The position numbers and the translations under genes were made by a program. Under the pieces are notes generated by a model that saw nothing but the letters and a program-made list of their open reading frames with translations, was not told the DNA's origin and searched no databases. From contig NW_006494943.1 of assembly GCF_000471905.2 (NCBI RefSeq), positions 5,996,823 through 6,060,822 on the forward strand: a stretch of DNA of 64,000 bases, given 5' to 3'. Positions 23,396 to 36,700 of this stretch are shown piece by piece. Source of the DNA: Amborella trichopoda. Lineage: Eukaryota; Streptophyta; Magnoliopsida; Amborellales; Amborellaceae. The stretch's first letter is position 1, and each line of letters starts with the position of its first letter.

Positions 23396-25239
23396 AAGTT
23401 TTTATTTATTGAATAAAAAAGTTGTATTTAAGTGGTAGCAAGTGAGAACCGGTTTTTATTTATTTATTTTAAGAGTGATTTTATTTGTAATTAGACATTG
23501 TAAGTGATCTTGCAGGTGAAAGAAAAGAAAATTTTAAATTTATAGCCACCATGCTTTATCACATAGTCTACCTTTTAATATTGTGATAACAAAAGTACGA
23601 TTTATATTGCAAAGAACCCGGAATTCCATGAGTGCACCAAGTATATTGAAGTACATTGCCATTTTGTTCGACAAGACTATTTCGTCGGGACAATCTCTCT
23701 TCCATACATCTCATCTTCTGCACAGCTTGCTGACTTCTCCTCGTTTCTCACGCCTTGCTTACAAACTCTCAATGATTCGCTTTTGACCATCAAGAATTTA
23801 AAAGGGAGCGTGAAATTGTGTACATTTGCCTTATTCTTTTTATTGAATAGGATGATCTTTCCATGATCATGCATGATATATTCTTTCTTTTTTTATATAT
23901 CACACAAGTTATACAACGTAACCACCTCTATATACATATATGGGACTTCAATACAAAAAAAGAGAGATTTTCTCTCAAATATATAGATCATCTCCCATTC
24001 AGTTCGATGATGGAACAAGTTAGACGATCTATATAGATTCCTAAAACTTTAGAGGCAGAAGAGTGGGGGAGAGAGAGACCAAACTTATTCCATGGAAGAG
24101 AGATGAGAGAAGCACAAGGCTCCTTCCGTGGTATGAGAGAGAGAAGCACCAAGCTTCTTCATTTTTCTTAGATTAAGAATTGACAAGTCACTCATATTAT
24201 GGTAGGGAGAGTGTTCTTCCCAAGAAACTTATTTGGAAAAATTGTGCGATACTATTGTAACCATGTTGAATTTGCACACTTCAGTTTGCCAAAGGTGCAA
24301 GAGGCGAACAAGTGGTCGTGACTCTTCCTTTCTATTTTGCACAAGTAGCGTATGTTTTTCATCTTTGACTTCTATCATTTATGAATACTCTAAGAGGTTA
24401 AGGAAATCTTTGCTCCAAAGGGCCAACTTTCTAAGTATATATTTAAAATATAGGAGGTGGCACGTGGAAAAGAGTTGGACTTGAGTTTTGAAATATTGAT
24501 TCTCTCAAGGAGTGTGAGACTTTTTATCGTTCTCCTTTCGTCCTAGTTTTTCTATTTTCTTTGTTGTTTTATTATTATATTATCTTGAGCTATTACTTTG
24601 CAGAGAATCTTCATATATAACAAAGAGGGAGAAAGGAGAGGGATATTAGACAGAAAGAGAGTAAAACAATTTGATCTTGGAAATAAAATCCCGAGTCCCG
24701 ACAACTCAGCCTAATTTCCACTCAGATCAAGCCCTGTCCTGCCCAAGCTTAGCCTAGCTTGGTCCTATATTCGAGCCCTCGCTACATTTTGTAGCCCAGG
24801 CCCTAATTTTTCAGGTCCAGCCATTTGAGCTGGGCAAACCGAACCACTGTTAACCATAAATATGCAGGAGATACGAGATATCTCGCAATACATAACAATA
24901 TCCAACAAAAAGGAATATCATACAAGTGTGTTTCCAGAGTTCGGAAGAAAAACAGAGACTCATATTTTCAGTTTAGCTCTTAGCACTAACATAAGAGCAA
25001 GAGTGAAACCTCCCTTATTCCCCTCCTTTTCTCTGGGTTGAGAAACAAGCACCAATTTCAAAAGGACACTTTCAAAACAAACAATATCACAGCAATATTA
25101 TGTGCACGAGGACCAACAAGTTTGGTTTGTAAAATAGGTAAATATCACCTGAGTTCAGCCTCCCCATCTAGATCAAGTTACCACATAGCTAAGACCAAGA
25201 AACAAACAATGGTTATGATGATGGGATCAATCGTCAAGT
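23396..25239. other. Intergenic, downstream of the PLAC8 gene
   Basis: Several short open frames but no motif. The last few hundred bases (about 24.85-25.24 kb) must include the 3' untranslated region of the minus-strand PLAC8 gene. The polyadenylation point is not certain. GA-rich runs at 24.06-24.15 kb. Confidence 0.35.
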
Positions 25240-25476
25240 CTAGGGTCCACGAGCCATAGCCTGGTTTGAAGGAGGGCTCATTACCAACATCGATCGCCCA
25301 TAGAAGCCAGGATGAGGCAGCCTTCGTCGAAGCTCACGACCTTCTTGGCATAAGGTAAAGTTGTGGCAAAAGAAGTGACTCGCATGGTCACATCGGACAT
25401 CCCATTCCTCAAGGTGCTCCTCATCCTCAATACAAGAGGTGCAGCATCCAGATCTGATCAAAGCACTGCAGCTCCC
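25240..25476 (-). CDS. PLAC8 gene exon 3
   Basis: Begins GSCSALIRSGCC in phase 0 and contains FFCHNFTLCQEGRELRRRL. It ends MSPPSNQAMARGP and TAG at 25240-25242. The CQEGRELRRRLPHPGF block is the clearest family signature in the window. Confidence 0.9.
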   Translation of the reverse strand, partial: GSCSALIRSGCCTSCIEDEEHLEEWDVRCDHASHFFCHNFTLCQEGRELRRRLPHPGFYGRSMLVMSPPSNQAMARGP

Positions 25477-28400
25477 CTGTTCTCTTCCCCTCACAAACAT
25501 CAGCCAACAGAAATAAAAAAAAGAACGCTACCCTCCTATTAGAATAAAATGAAAAGCACGGTCCATTAAACTCCATTCTAGTATGGGATATACATTACTA
25601 TCATTCTAACAATGAATGTTGAGATGAGGTGATAACCCACAAACAAAATGGAGAACATGAAGTAATATTAAATAGATGATGATTAGGACGCGAAATGGTG
25701 TCATTCAAAATCAAGTAACTTCGGCAAGATGCCAACCCAACAGCTGGAATAGAGAGCAAACTTTATAAATAATTCCTAGACGCAGATCTTGTTAGAAAGT
25801 TGCATAGTTAAATTATTTCCAGGAATATAGAAGTATTTTTATATTAAAAAAACTGATCTCCTGATAATATGCAATTTGCACAATCATAAAGGTTGCCAAT
25901 GTGAATAAATGGAAAACATGAAAGGGCAACAAATTAACAAATATCCAAAGAAAAAAGAACATGAGTTGTGAATGGTTCAATTAAAAAGAGATTCACTCAG
26001 CACCATTTACTAGAAAGGGGGGTCTCGTGCAAGTCATACAATATATGGAATCACTATCCTTCATCTTTTGGATACTACAAACATCTGGTACTCACTTATC
26101 GGTATTGGAAAAGCCAACTGCGAAGATATTTTCCAATAGAAATCACCTAATGCATTGAAAATGGGGTTTTGAAATTTTGTGACCGAGAATGCTGCCCAGG
26201 TAGAAGGCGCTATATTTCTTAAAACAACAATATTTAGTACTTGGATTATTTCTTTTCTCTTGATCTTAAAAAAATAATACTGGTAACACATACAATATGT
26301 CTCGTTTTACCCTGAACTAATAATATAAGAACAATATTAAATCACCTAAAGCATAGAATATGGGCTTTTGGTTTTGGGACGGAGATTGCTGCCCAGGTAC
26401 AATGTCTCTATATTTCTTTTGCTATTTTTGTCCCTTGTTCTTGAAAAGATAATACTGGTAACACATAAAATATGTGTTACTTTACCCTGATTAATATAAG
26501 AATAATATTTTCCCAAGGGCATCTACAAGCACTCCTTTTTGCTGTAGTCTCAATAGTGACTGCTGATTCCATCTATCTGAAATGGAAATAGATGATAAAT
26601 ACTGACAATTTAAAGTTTTTTTTTTTTTGAGAATGTTTTCAAAGTAAGTTTATTTTGAGTATATAATACATTTATCTTTGGCAGCTTTTCAGCATCAACA
26701 AATCAATCCAGATTCTACAAAACAGTGCAATAAAAGAATATAATAATGTGTAAACTGTCATCCTAGCTATCCATCAGCCACATACAAATTGGAGCATATC
26801 TAGATTTCTTTCAGGCAACATTTTGTGTAGATTATCTGCCATAGAGGTAGATGCATCCTTCCTCTTTGTAAATATAGTAATGGATGAAATACAGAAAATT
26901 TCCTATTCCTAATATTCATTTTGTAAACAGCCCATTCCAAACTAAGGCTGCTAAAAACAAATAATTTAAATAGTTTCTACACATACCAGTAACAATGTGC
27001 ACCGAAACAACTCACTAGTAATTTTCTAGTGCAGAAGACACAAATGTGGTCCTACCAAAAAAGCTTTTCCAAGGTTATGTCACATGTATGATCCCACCCC
27101 AAATGGTTATGGCACATGTATGATCCTATTAATGAATATCTACTTAAGCCAAGGTTTAAAAAGATGCCAGGCAGCCCCACAGGTGCCCGGGAGGGTCAAG
27201 GGTGCCTAGGTGGCCGCCTAGAACCTCTTGTGCCCAGAAGTTTGAGATATATATGCATATATGTGCTGTCCAATAGCACATATATGCCTATATATGTGTT
27301 AAAAATGTATACTTATGCATTTATATGTATTCTAAGTTTCTTATACAAATGTGTGTGAATGTAGAAACTCGTTTAAATCACTGAATTTTTTCTTCTTTGA
27401 ATAACTAATGGGTCTTTTGGATCCTAGGGTATCCAAAATTATGTTTTGCATACCCAGGGTATTTTGCACAAAAACATGCGTTGGCAACATTTTGGACCCA
27501 TAATCACATTTTCTGAAAGTAAGAAAGAGGGTCAAACATGGGTACACAAAGTCAATGAAAAAGTTGGCTTATTCAAAACATGATTTTGTGTAAGCATGAG
27601 AGTAGGAATACAATACAATACTGATGATAATACAATAATTTTATTAATAGGAAAAGCATACAAAGAGAATAAAAAATATTAATAGTATTATAATATAATG
27701 ATATTATTTTATTTATAATACTATTATAATATTATTTTATTTATATTAATAGTATTATAATATAATGATATTAGTAATACAATATTATTATAAAAATAGA
27801 ACAGCATATTTTAATAAGGGTGTGGTTTGTATAAGGCCAAGGCCCTAAAAAATCAAAGTGGGGTGATAGTGCCGAAATATGTTGTTTCAGTATCATAAAT
27901 CTTTATGATGGCCTGAAAATTTATTTTCATCTCTAATTATAAAATTTAAAGTAAAAAAATAGTGTAAATCGAGCAGATCTATGAACAATTGAAATTGACG
28001 GTTTAGATAATATACTACAAGATGCACTATTTCCAAGACTTGAAATCTATATTTTCTCATGTCCATACATCTTGAGGTCAGAAAGATCAAATTGAGGGTT
28101 TTTCAGCATCAAAACAACATTTTCTAATGAATTTTTGAGGCGCACCTTAATTTGATTGTTTAGGACCCCACCCTTATATAAACCTTTTCCTATTAATAAT
28201 GAGTGCCATAATAATATAATAACATGTATTATCGTATTATATTATTAGTATAATAATAATAATTATTATTATTTCTGATACTGAAATAATATAGTTTGGC
28301 ATTATTTGAAGGTACCCCCTCTTTGATAATAATAATAATAATTATTATTATTATTTTCACACACCGGAGCCACACACTTTATCAAATACAACTAATTCTG

Positions 28401-31400
28401 CCAAAATACCCCCACAAATTAAAGAGAGAAACTATCTCAAATTTTAAGTTTTAGAGAGAGAGAAAGCATCTTAAAATCTTAGAGAGATACTAGATCCAAT
28501 TTTAGAGAGAGAAACTACTTGAAGAGTTTTAGAAAAAAACTATCTCAAGTTTTTTAGCGAGAGAAACTATCTCAAATTTTAAGTTTTAGAGAGAGAAAGT
28601 ATCTAAAAATTTTAGAGAAAGAACCTATTGCAAATTTTAGAGAGAAGAAATACCCACAAATTTTTAGAGAGAATGTTTTAGAGAGAAACTATCTCAAATT
28701 TTAAGTTTTAGAGAGAAAGTATCTAAAAATTTTAGAGAGAGAAACTATATCAAATTAGAGCGAGAAAATATCTACAAATTTTTAGAGAAAAACATTCATG
28801 TTTCAGTAACCAGGTTTTAGCATAACCAAGGTTTGACATAATAAGTTCTTAATTCAAACCCTGGGTTTGTTAGATCATGGAGCCAAACAAGCCATAAAAC
28901 AGTGAAAAGAAAAACATAAGTATATAGTGTATTAGTGATTTAGTGTCCATACATCATACAGCCATAGACTACAAGTCTCCAATGACACCAAATGACCAAT
29001 ACAAGATGATGTTGTACAAAAGATGCTATGCAAATGAAAAGAAAGAGGAGATCTTTAATTATTGAATGCCTTGATGTTTCGACTTTAATGTGCGGTTGTC
29101 TAACAGGCTCATAATCACCCCAAAAGTCTTCTAAGAATCTCATTTGAACCCTAAATTAATTGCAAGAAGATATGGTAAGGTTTCAGATGTTTCTACGAAA
29201 TTCTCAAAAAAAATCATTTCGAGAAAATCACAAAATCAATCAATTTTGGGTGTTTCTACAGCATATGAAGAGTTTTTTTTTTTTACTAGAATACCCCATT
29301 TTTGTGGGTCAAAATGACCCAAAATAGCCCCATAAAAAAAAAACCCGCCTTTTTTATTAAGTTCCTGAGCACTGGGTGTCTGTCTAGCCCACCTGGGGAG
29401 GTGCCCAGAAATTTCCACCCAGGAAGGTCCGCCCAGGCCTGACAAGGCAGCCTAGGCGGCTACCTAGGGGCTGGGAGGACAATTTTTTGCAGCATTTACT
29501 TTAGCATGGTCAATGATGCCCAACATGGGTCTCTTTGGTTTCCCAACATATCATCTACACATATACAATTGAAGCTTCATCCCATGTTTTTCTTATGTTC
29601 CGGTTCCTGAGGAGATAAAGACTAATGAGACTGTTATTGCAGTAGGTGCAGGGCTTATATCATTGCCTGTTCATCTATTACTCAGATAGTGTTAATGGAA
29701 CATAACACTATATGAACAAATCTGTTTGGCTTTTTAAAGTGGATCATGGGGAAATTTGGGGACTAGGAAACCTTACACATATAACAGTCTGAACTAGGAT
29801 AGACTCATGTAAAATTACGAGATTGATCATTCAGGGGATGTCCTCATGCTTTCATCTGAAATGGAAGATAGCTGACTGCTTCAATCTTTTGCAGTTTACC
29901 ATTCAACCAGGTTCTCTGACAAGTCCAGGATGGTGACCTTTTCTTGGTTTTCTCCCCCTTTTGGTTTGCGTTACCCTTTTTTGACAAAGCCTATAAAGGC
30001 AACCCATGGACCTAGGCGTACAACATTTTGTGGGACCCCAATGGGGGCTGGATGGCAGCATACATGAGAAACAAAGGGGTTGGATAGTTTTAATTGGGGA
30101 ACTAGGAACTACGGCCCATAGTTACGCGAAACGATTTAGAAATAAGAAGCGCAAAATCACCTCCCGCTGGAAGATTCTTGTTTTCAGAATTGAGGACCGT
30201 ACAAGAGGAATCGTGGGGGACGAGATTCCTATTTTTAGGAATCGAGATTCTACCAAAATAGAATTGAGAGTCCTACATAGATGCAACCGAGATTTAAAGC
30301 TCTTTAGAATCAAGTTTCCGACCTAGTTGGAATCGAACAATATAGAAATATAGAATCGAGATTCCGACATCTTTGGAATCGAGAGGGAGCTGAGAGGGAA
30401 ATAATACATGTCTCAATGTCATTTATTGACCGACATGCATACACGCAGATTTAAATTATTTGTATTACATTATTCCTAAAATCTTGGAGTTGCAATCTCT
30501 CCATTAGATCAATACAAGGCATAGTTAAAGAATTGATGGAATACAACAGTAAAAACAGAATGGAATATATTTAAAAGAGATATCTCTGCCTGGATTTTCT
30601 GAGAATGGAAGCACAATCCACCGAACAAACTCAGTTTCGTTACATGCCAGATTCTATGCCAGAAAGTTGGTCTTGCCTACAATCCACCGAACAAACTCAG
30701 TACCAGTTTGGAGCATTTGCCAAAGTTGGTCTTGCCAATAATTCTAAACGCTTTTATGCTTAACAAAAATCAGGAGCAAAATACATGCATCACGGAGCAA
30801 AAACTTGCCTGCTGCACCAATATGAAAATGGAACTCAAAATGCAGTCTACAATAATTTCCCTCCTTCAAGATATACAAAATTCACAAATTTTCCCTCGAA
30901 ATCCAGGCACACAATCACACAAATGCAACAAAAAAATCCAACTAGGAAGAATTTCCATGAAATATTCATTCTAAAATCAGATAACAACTAGCCAATAAAG
31001 CTATATTTAAATAAAAAAAAAGAAAAAGAAACAAAGATTTACCTCCAAGTTGAATTGCCTACGAATTTCTGTACGGCTAGGATAGGTTATACAAGGTGCC
31101 AGGCAGTTGGAACCATAAAATGAATAGCCCAGAAAATAAAGCAACGCATAAGCCGTACAGCTACCCAGATATCCACCAGACCTCATCCTCTCAACATTGC
31201 TTGCATAGAGCATACAAGGAGCAAATGCTCCAAGAAGACCTGAACATAATTTTATGCAGGTCAGTTTCACCAACATGCTAGTCAATTAGTACTGCTGTTT
31301 ACATACACTAAGAAACAACTCCTACAGGTTACAATGTTGAATCACACATCACAAAACACTGCATACATAGTGTCCCCAGCAATGTAGTTATCAACCAAAC

Positions 31401-33416
31401 TAGTCAGCATCCGAGTCACATGTAACCAAAAGGAGAAATCCCAAAAGAATGGAGCTAATCCTCACTCACAGATCAATTCCATCAATCTAGCTACATGGCT
31501 GGGGATGTCAAGACATATCCAGAATATACAATTTATTACTCCCATAAAGAGTGTTAAATTGCCACATTGCTTTAAACTCGGGATCTTTAAAGGGAGAAAT
31601 TTACTCAGAGCAAGATAAAGGCCATAGATAAGTGAATATACTCATGTCTATCTCATCATATGGCTGAAAGCAGGTAAAACCACATGCATAATATACCATC
31701 TCTGATCCCTGTAATTGTGGAATGCATTTTCCTCAACGTAATTAGGTAAGCCAAAAGAAAGAATCCTATGATATTACCCAATATATGTTTTCTTTTATGT
31801 AATCAATGGTTCATTCAGATAGCACAATACATAAATAATGACGACAAAAGTATTCTTCTTTTTAATTTTTGTTTAATTTCAAAGGATGTATATTTTGCTT
31901 TTAATTTTGGGGTTTATTTTTAGGGTTTTAATTTTTTTTTCAGGATTCTAGGGTTTTTTTTATATTTTTAGGATATTAGGAGTTCTTTAGAAAAGTATTT
32001 AGAATGCTTATGGAATAATTGTCTTAAGTTAGGACTATTTTAGTCAATCTCATTTTTGTATAGGGGCATCATTGACTTTTGTAGTAAACTATGAAATAAA
32101 AAGAGATGCATCGGGCTCTATTTTGCTACCTAGTTAGGGTTTTGGGAAGGAAACCTGGATCTTTTTAATCAATGCTTGTTCTTTGGTTGAAATTTGTTTA
32201 ATTTTTTGTTTTCTTCATTAAATCTCTACATCAATTGGTATTATAGCACAAGATTCTTGAGCAATGAGGGTGAAAATCTTCAATCGAGTCTAGGGTTTGC
32301 TCAATTTAGGCCAGGGTTTGTTGATTTCAGCCAAGAATTTGCTAATTTCAGCCCAGGGTTTACTAATTTCAGCCTAGAACTTGATGATTTCAGCTAGGTT
32401 CGCTGATTTTCTGCCTAGGGCTTGTAATTTTGGCGAACCTATGGCAGCAAGAAGAGGCCTCTCATAGACCTACCCTATGATGCCAGAGATCCAGAAATTG
32501 AAAATCTCATGAGACAAGCTCAACAACTTGCACAACAACTCACATGCATCACTCCAGGACAAGACAACAATCTTTCCGCCCATGAAGACATCAAGTACAA
32601 ACCTTTTCATTGTCCTACTCTGCATAAGGAGTTGAGTGAAGAGGAACGTGATAGAAGACCCAAACGTGGGGCACATCACGCTAGGGTTTCAATTTAAAGG
32701 CATACATTCCTAACACAGGTTGTATCCAAAATCAGCATGTTGTAGATCGGGATTCGCCATCAATCTTCAATAAATGCTCAGCTGAACAACAAGTAGGAGA
32801 TCTGATGTATGATGAGGTTCAAGATTATGTTTTGGAAGAGAATCTTGCTCGTGAAGAATATGGAGAGGAGGTTGCAAGGGAACTGATAAAGCCATTGAAG
32901 ATCTCAGGGATAACAAAGAGGCGGAGCATTCAAGAGATTTAGGGCATTGCCATCAGAGCAGGTCAGCGGAAGTGTGGCTGACTCATTAACAGCCAGTTAT
33001 GAAAAATTCAGCCAGCGGCTTGCCTAGGCGGCCTGGCCGACAAACCTATGCCTATGCGGTGGGGTCTATGTGGGCTTGCCTAGGCAATTGCTTAGGAGAT
33101 CACCTAGGCAGGCCCAAGGCGGGCGCCTAGGAGTGGGCGCCCACCAAGTACCACCCCTTTAAAAAAAATCAAATCCACCCTTGAAAAATAAAAATGCAGG
33201 CCTTTTGTAATGCCCTTTTCTCTCCCTCTCTCTCTTGTTTTTTGAGAAACAACAACATTTTTATTACATCATCCTTTGCAAATTACATCACCATGAAAGT
33301 CATTTGGCCAATACAACAACAAAAACAATCTTCATACAAACTGAAAATCAAAAAATCAAAAATAACATAATCATTAAAGCCTCAGTAATAACTCTTGTTT
33401 TTGCTAGAGCATCTGC

Positions 33417-33448
<32 letters not shown>

Positions 33449-33685
33449 CTCCCTCCCTCCCTCCCTCCTCCTCCTCCTCTCTCTACTACTACGTACGTAA
33501 GTAACGTAACGTAACGAACGTACGTACCGTACCGTACCTACCTCCTTCCTTCCTTCCTTCCCTCCCNNNNNNNNNNNNNNNNNNNNACTAAAAAACTAAA
33601 AACTAAACTAAATTAACACTTAAACGTAACCGTACCTACGTAAGTAACTTACTTACGTTTTTGTTTCGTACGTAGACGACTCACT

Positions 33686-33721
<36 letters not shown>

Positions 33722-36700
33722 CCTCCCTCCCTCCCCCATGTGCTCTCTACATATGAGAAGAATAAGCAGACGCCTCCATTTCTCTCTCTCTCTCTCCCCT
33801 CCCCCCAGCCATGTGCTCTCTACATATGAGAAGAAGAAGCAGATGTCCTCCAAGTGTTCGATGTGCAATCTCTCTCTCTCATACACACATAAACATACAC
33901 AAACAAAGATACACATGGACCCGTGTGCTCCTTTACATCTACGAAGAAAAAAGAGAAGAAGATGACCTCCAATGTGAGGTCTCTCTCTATCTCTCCATAT
34001 TAGAAGAAGAAAAAGAAGAACATCCTCCAAGTGTTCAAGACCTCTCTCTCTCAAATACGGACCCAAAAGAAAAAAAAAGGGGATGATCTTTAAGAAATTC
34101 ATGCGAGGCCTATTGCACATACATACACGCGTGCACATGCACACATACACACTACACACTACACACTACACACATTAAAAAAACACACACACGAAACAAC
34201 ATATGCCCCCTACCCCAACCCTCTGCCCTTAGGGCCACCCAAGTATCTGGGCGACAGCCTAGGCACTCACCCGACCGCCTAGGCAGTCAGGGCCCTTGGC
34301 CACCTATGCGACCGCCTCCACCTTTTTTTAACATTGATAACCGCAAATTGTGGCCTTGGATTCAGAAAATAATGGATAAATGTCAAGAAAGCCTCTAAAG
34401 TCCAGAAACTTGAGTTTGAAGTTTCCTAAATTATTTTCAATGCGAGTTCAGGGATGGCCACATTCGATAAATTATCAATTCCTCAATATACATATTAGGA
34501 TCTGTTTCTTGAGGATAATTCTTACCACATATAATCTTTGAGCCAACAAAGAAGAAGAAGATTGAAGAAGGTGGTTTTAATGCTCAATTCATCTTAGCAC
34601 ACTTCAAAACTCAAGGACAAGCTTGCTCCAACTAGGGAGTCTAATATAGGAAAAAATTATTCGCATTTTTAATTTATTGTATTTTCAAAGGATGCATATT
34701 TTAATTTTCACTTAAGAGTTTATTTTTGAGGGTTTTTAAGTTTTTAGGGATTCTAGGTTTCTTTTTTATTGTATTTTTAGGATTTTAGGAGTTGTCTAGA
34801 AAAGTAGTTAAGAGTATTTTGCTTTATTAATAGAAATTTCATTGCGAGTTTTGTTTTAAGTTGGGATTATTTATTTTTGATAGAGGCATTATATAGAATA
34901 AAAATACGTGTGTGGGGCTCTATGGGGCCATTTACGTGACTTTGAAAAGACGAAAAAGCAAACAGAAGCTTTTGCTCCCTACTTCGGGTTTTGGGAAGGA
35001 AACCCTGGTTTCCTTAAATTGGTGCTTGTGCTTTGCTTAATTTTCTATTTTCTTCATCAAATCTCTACATCAATAAATCTTGTGCACCTTAAGTTGTAGA
35101 AAGACAAATTAAAAAAGAAAAAAAATGGTTAAGGAACAAAGAAGAAATTCACCAATCAACTCAAAGAGAGTGAATCTGAAAATGAAAAGTTACATCCCAA
35201 AACTCCACTAGAAAACTGGTTGGCTTTCTAGTCACCTTTCTTAAGATATAAGTGAAAGAGACCCATCATTATAGGAGAGCTGGGGACTAGGGAGACCAGA
35301 GACTTGCTTGATCCTAACAGCCAACGACCAATGAGGTCCATTTACCCTGATATCCTATCTAATAACATTAATGGAGCCTCCTGCAAGAACAATGGCACCA
35401 GAAAACAATGGTGAAAAATGTGAGTCACAACCACAGAAAAACTTTGCCAACCACACAAATAGAAACCCAGTAGAAGTGTCACTTGAGAGGGGAAGCAATT
35501 CCTATAATCTTATCGCCATGTGCTCTGAGAGGAGCCAAGTTTTGGGTGGGAACCTGCTTGAGAGGGAGTTTGGAGAAGCCCCATCTCAATTGAGGAATCT
35601 TGACCGCTCCAACCCCCTCTCTCTTTCATTTACTTTTTATTTTCTTCAGTTCTGTCATTTGGAATGCATCAAAACTGCAACTCTTATCTCCTACCACTTG
35701 ACACACGCAAACAAACATGAGACCATGTGTGTGCACACAACACACAAAGGACAAGAAATGGAAATGTGCTAGTTCAAATTGCATGATTTCCAGTCCAATA
35801 GAAAAGCTTCACTAATCAGATTCTCAAAAATCGAATCAGATTTTATGACGATAATTTCAAAGATAGACAATTTCTCTAATGAATGCATAAAACAGTAACA
35901 TTGTTATATATACAGGAAACGTAAAAAAAAGAAGCATAGGATATGTTTGCAATAACCCAAAGCTCAGCATGAACAAGAATCTAAAAAATAATTATAAAGA
36001 CTTCATTTTTCTCTGGTAATGATTGATTGAGTTCACTTTACTTCTTAAAATTTCTTCCCAGATTAAGAAATTTCCACAGCAGCTTGCTCCCATGATGGAG
36101 AAAGAGACATAGAAGGCATGAACAAACAATTAATTTACATTCTGGCTGCCCACTATTTAGCTATTTAGTGTTCCTTGATTCAAGTAAGACACTCTTAAGA
36201 CTTATCTACCACAGAACCAGTGAGATACATAGCTCACATTCAGAAAAGCAAGAAATTCAGGACCTTCAGCTGGCTCAATTTCTAAAATCAGAAAATTTGA
36301 TCCAAATTTGTTATTCAAAGAAAAAAGTGAATACCAGCTTGTCAAAAAGATAAACGAGTTTATCATGCTTATTGGTCACATACCCTTCAAAATTTATCTT
36401 GTTAGTGTTTAATTTCGCGTACAAGTAAAAAAATAGCCGTGTATCAAGAATATTGTAAAATGGATAGTCAGATTCTGTCCCAAATCAAGTAATTGTGTAT
36501 CTAATTGATCATTTTAAGAAGAGTTATAACTTCAATTCAGTTGTAAGAAAATACAACTTCTTTCTTTATTTGGAAACTAATACAACTTTGAATTTCATTT
36601 CATAAAAAAATAATCTCAGAGACAACCAAATAAAGGAAATATTCACCATCGACCCAATTCTTTTCTAAAATGTCCCTCAAACTTGACACATTGATTAATG

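Larger units (their letters stand above)
27409..28894. mobile_element. MITE-like element with TAA target duplication (intron 2)
   Basis: Ends TGGGTCTTTTGGATCC and, inverted at the right, TGGCTTGTTTGGCTCC match at about 12 of 16 bases. TAA flanks both sides (27406-27408 and 28895-28897). TAA duplications and a GG(G/C)..GTTTGG terminus fit PIF/Harbinger-type MITEs. The interior holds a copy of another MITE (27816-28189), AT-palindromic DNA and a degenerate TTTTAGAGAGAGAAACTATC array (28430-28795). Confidence 0.5.
27155..29490. mobile_element. GCCTAGGC-rich non-autonomous element in intron 2 (putative)
   Basis: Two GC-rich islands, 27165-27240 and 29365-29485, contain the same words (GCCTAGGTGGCCGCCTAG and GCCTAGGCGGCTACCTAGG). 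They sit at the ends of an AT-rich block that holds another element (27409-28894). The left end reads AAGGTTTAAAAAGATGCC. Similar islands at 33.0 and 34.2 kb end in a comparable TTTAA run. It is inferred to be a DNA-transposon-derived repeat family, and no transposase is present. Confidence 0.35.
31836..35072 (+). mobile_element. Small LTR retrotransposon in PLAC8 intron 1
   Basis: Direct repeats 31836-32233 and 34642-35072 share long stretches (TTTCAAAGGATG, TTTTAGGAGTT, GGTTTTGGGAAGGAAACC, AAATCTCTACATCA). ATAAA flanks both ends exactly (31831-31835 and 35073-35077). A primer site resembling initiator Met tRNA, TGGTATTATAGCAC, lies 2 bases after the left LTR. Upstream of the right LTR is ACTCAAGGACAAGCTTGCTCCAACTAGGG-like sequence typical of Gypsy 3' ends. 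The interior has only a scrap of gag-like coding (32461-32560). A GC-rich, microsatellite-filled block (33005-34330) with an assembly gap interrupts it. Pol is absent. Confidence 0.75.

Noticed and set aside
30006..30326. 106-codon open frame on the plus strand
   Set aside because: Overlaps another open frame on the opposite strand in repetitive GGAATCGAGATTC-type DNA. No motif.
33653..34159. 168-codon open frame on the minus strand
   Set aside because: It is driven by CT/GA microsatellites next to an assembly gap and has no domain.
35371..35772. 133-codon open frame in PLAC8 intron 1
   Set aside because: No recognisable motif or splice context. It lies inside an intron of another gene.
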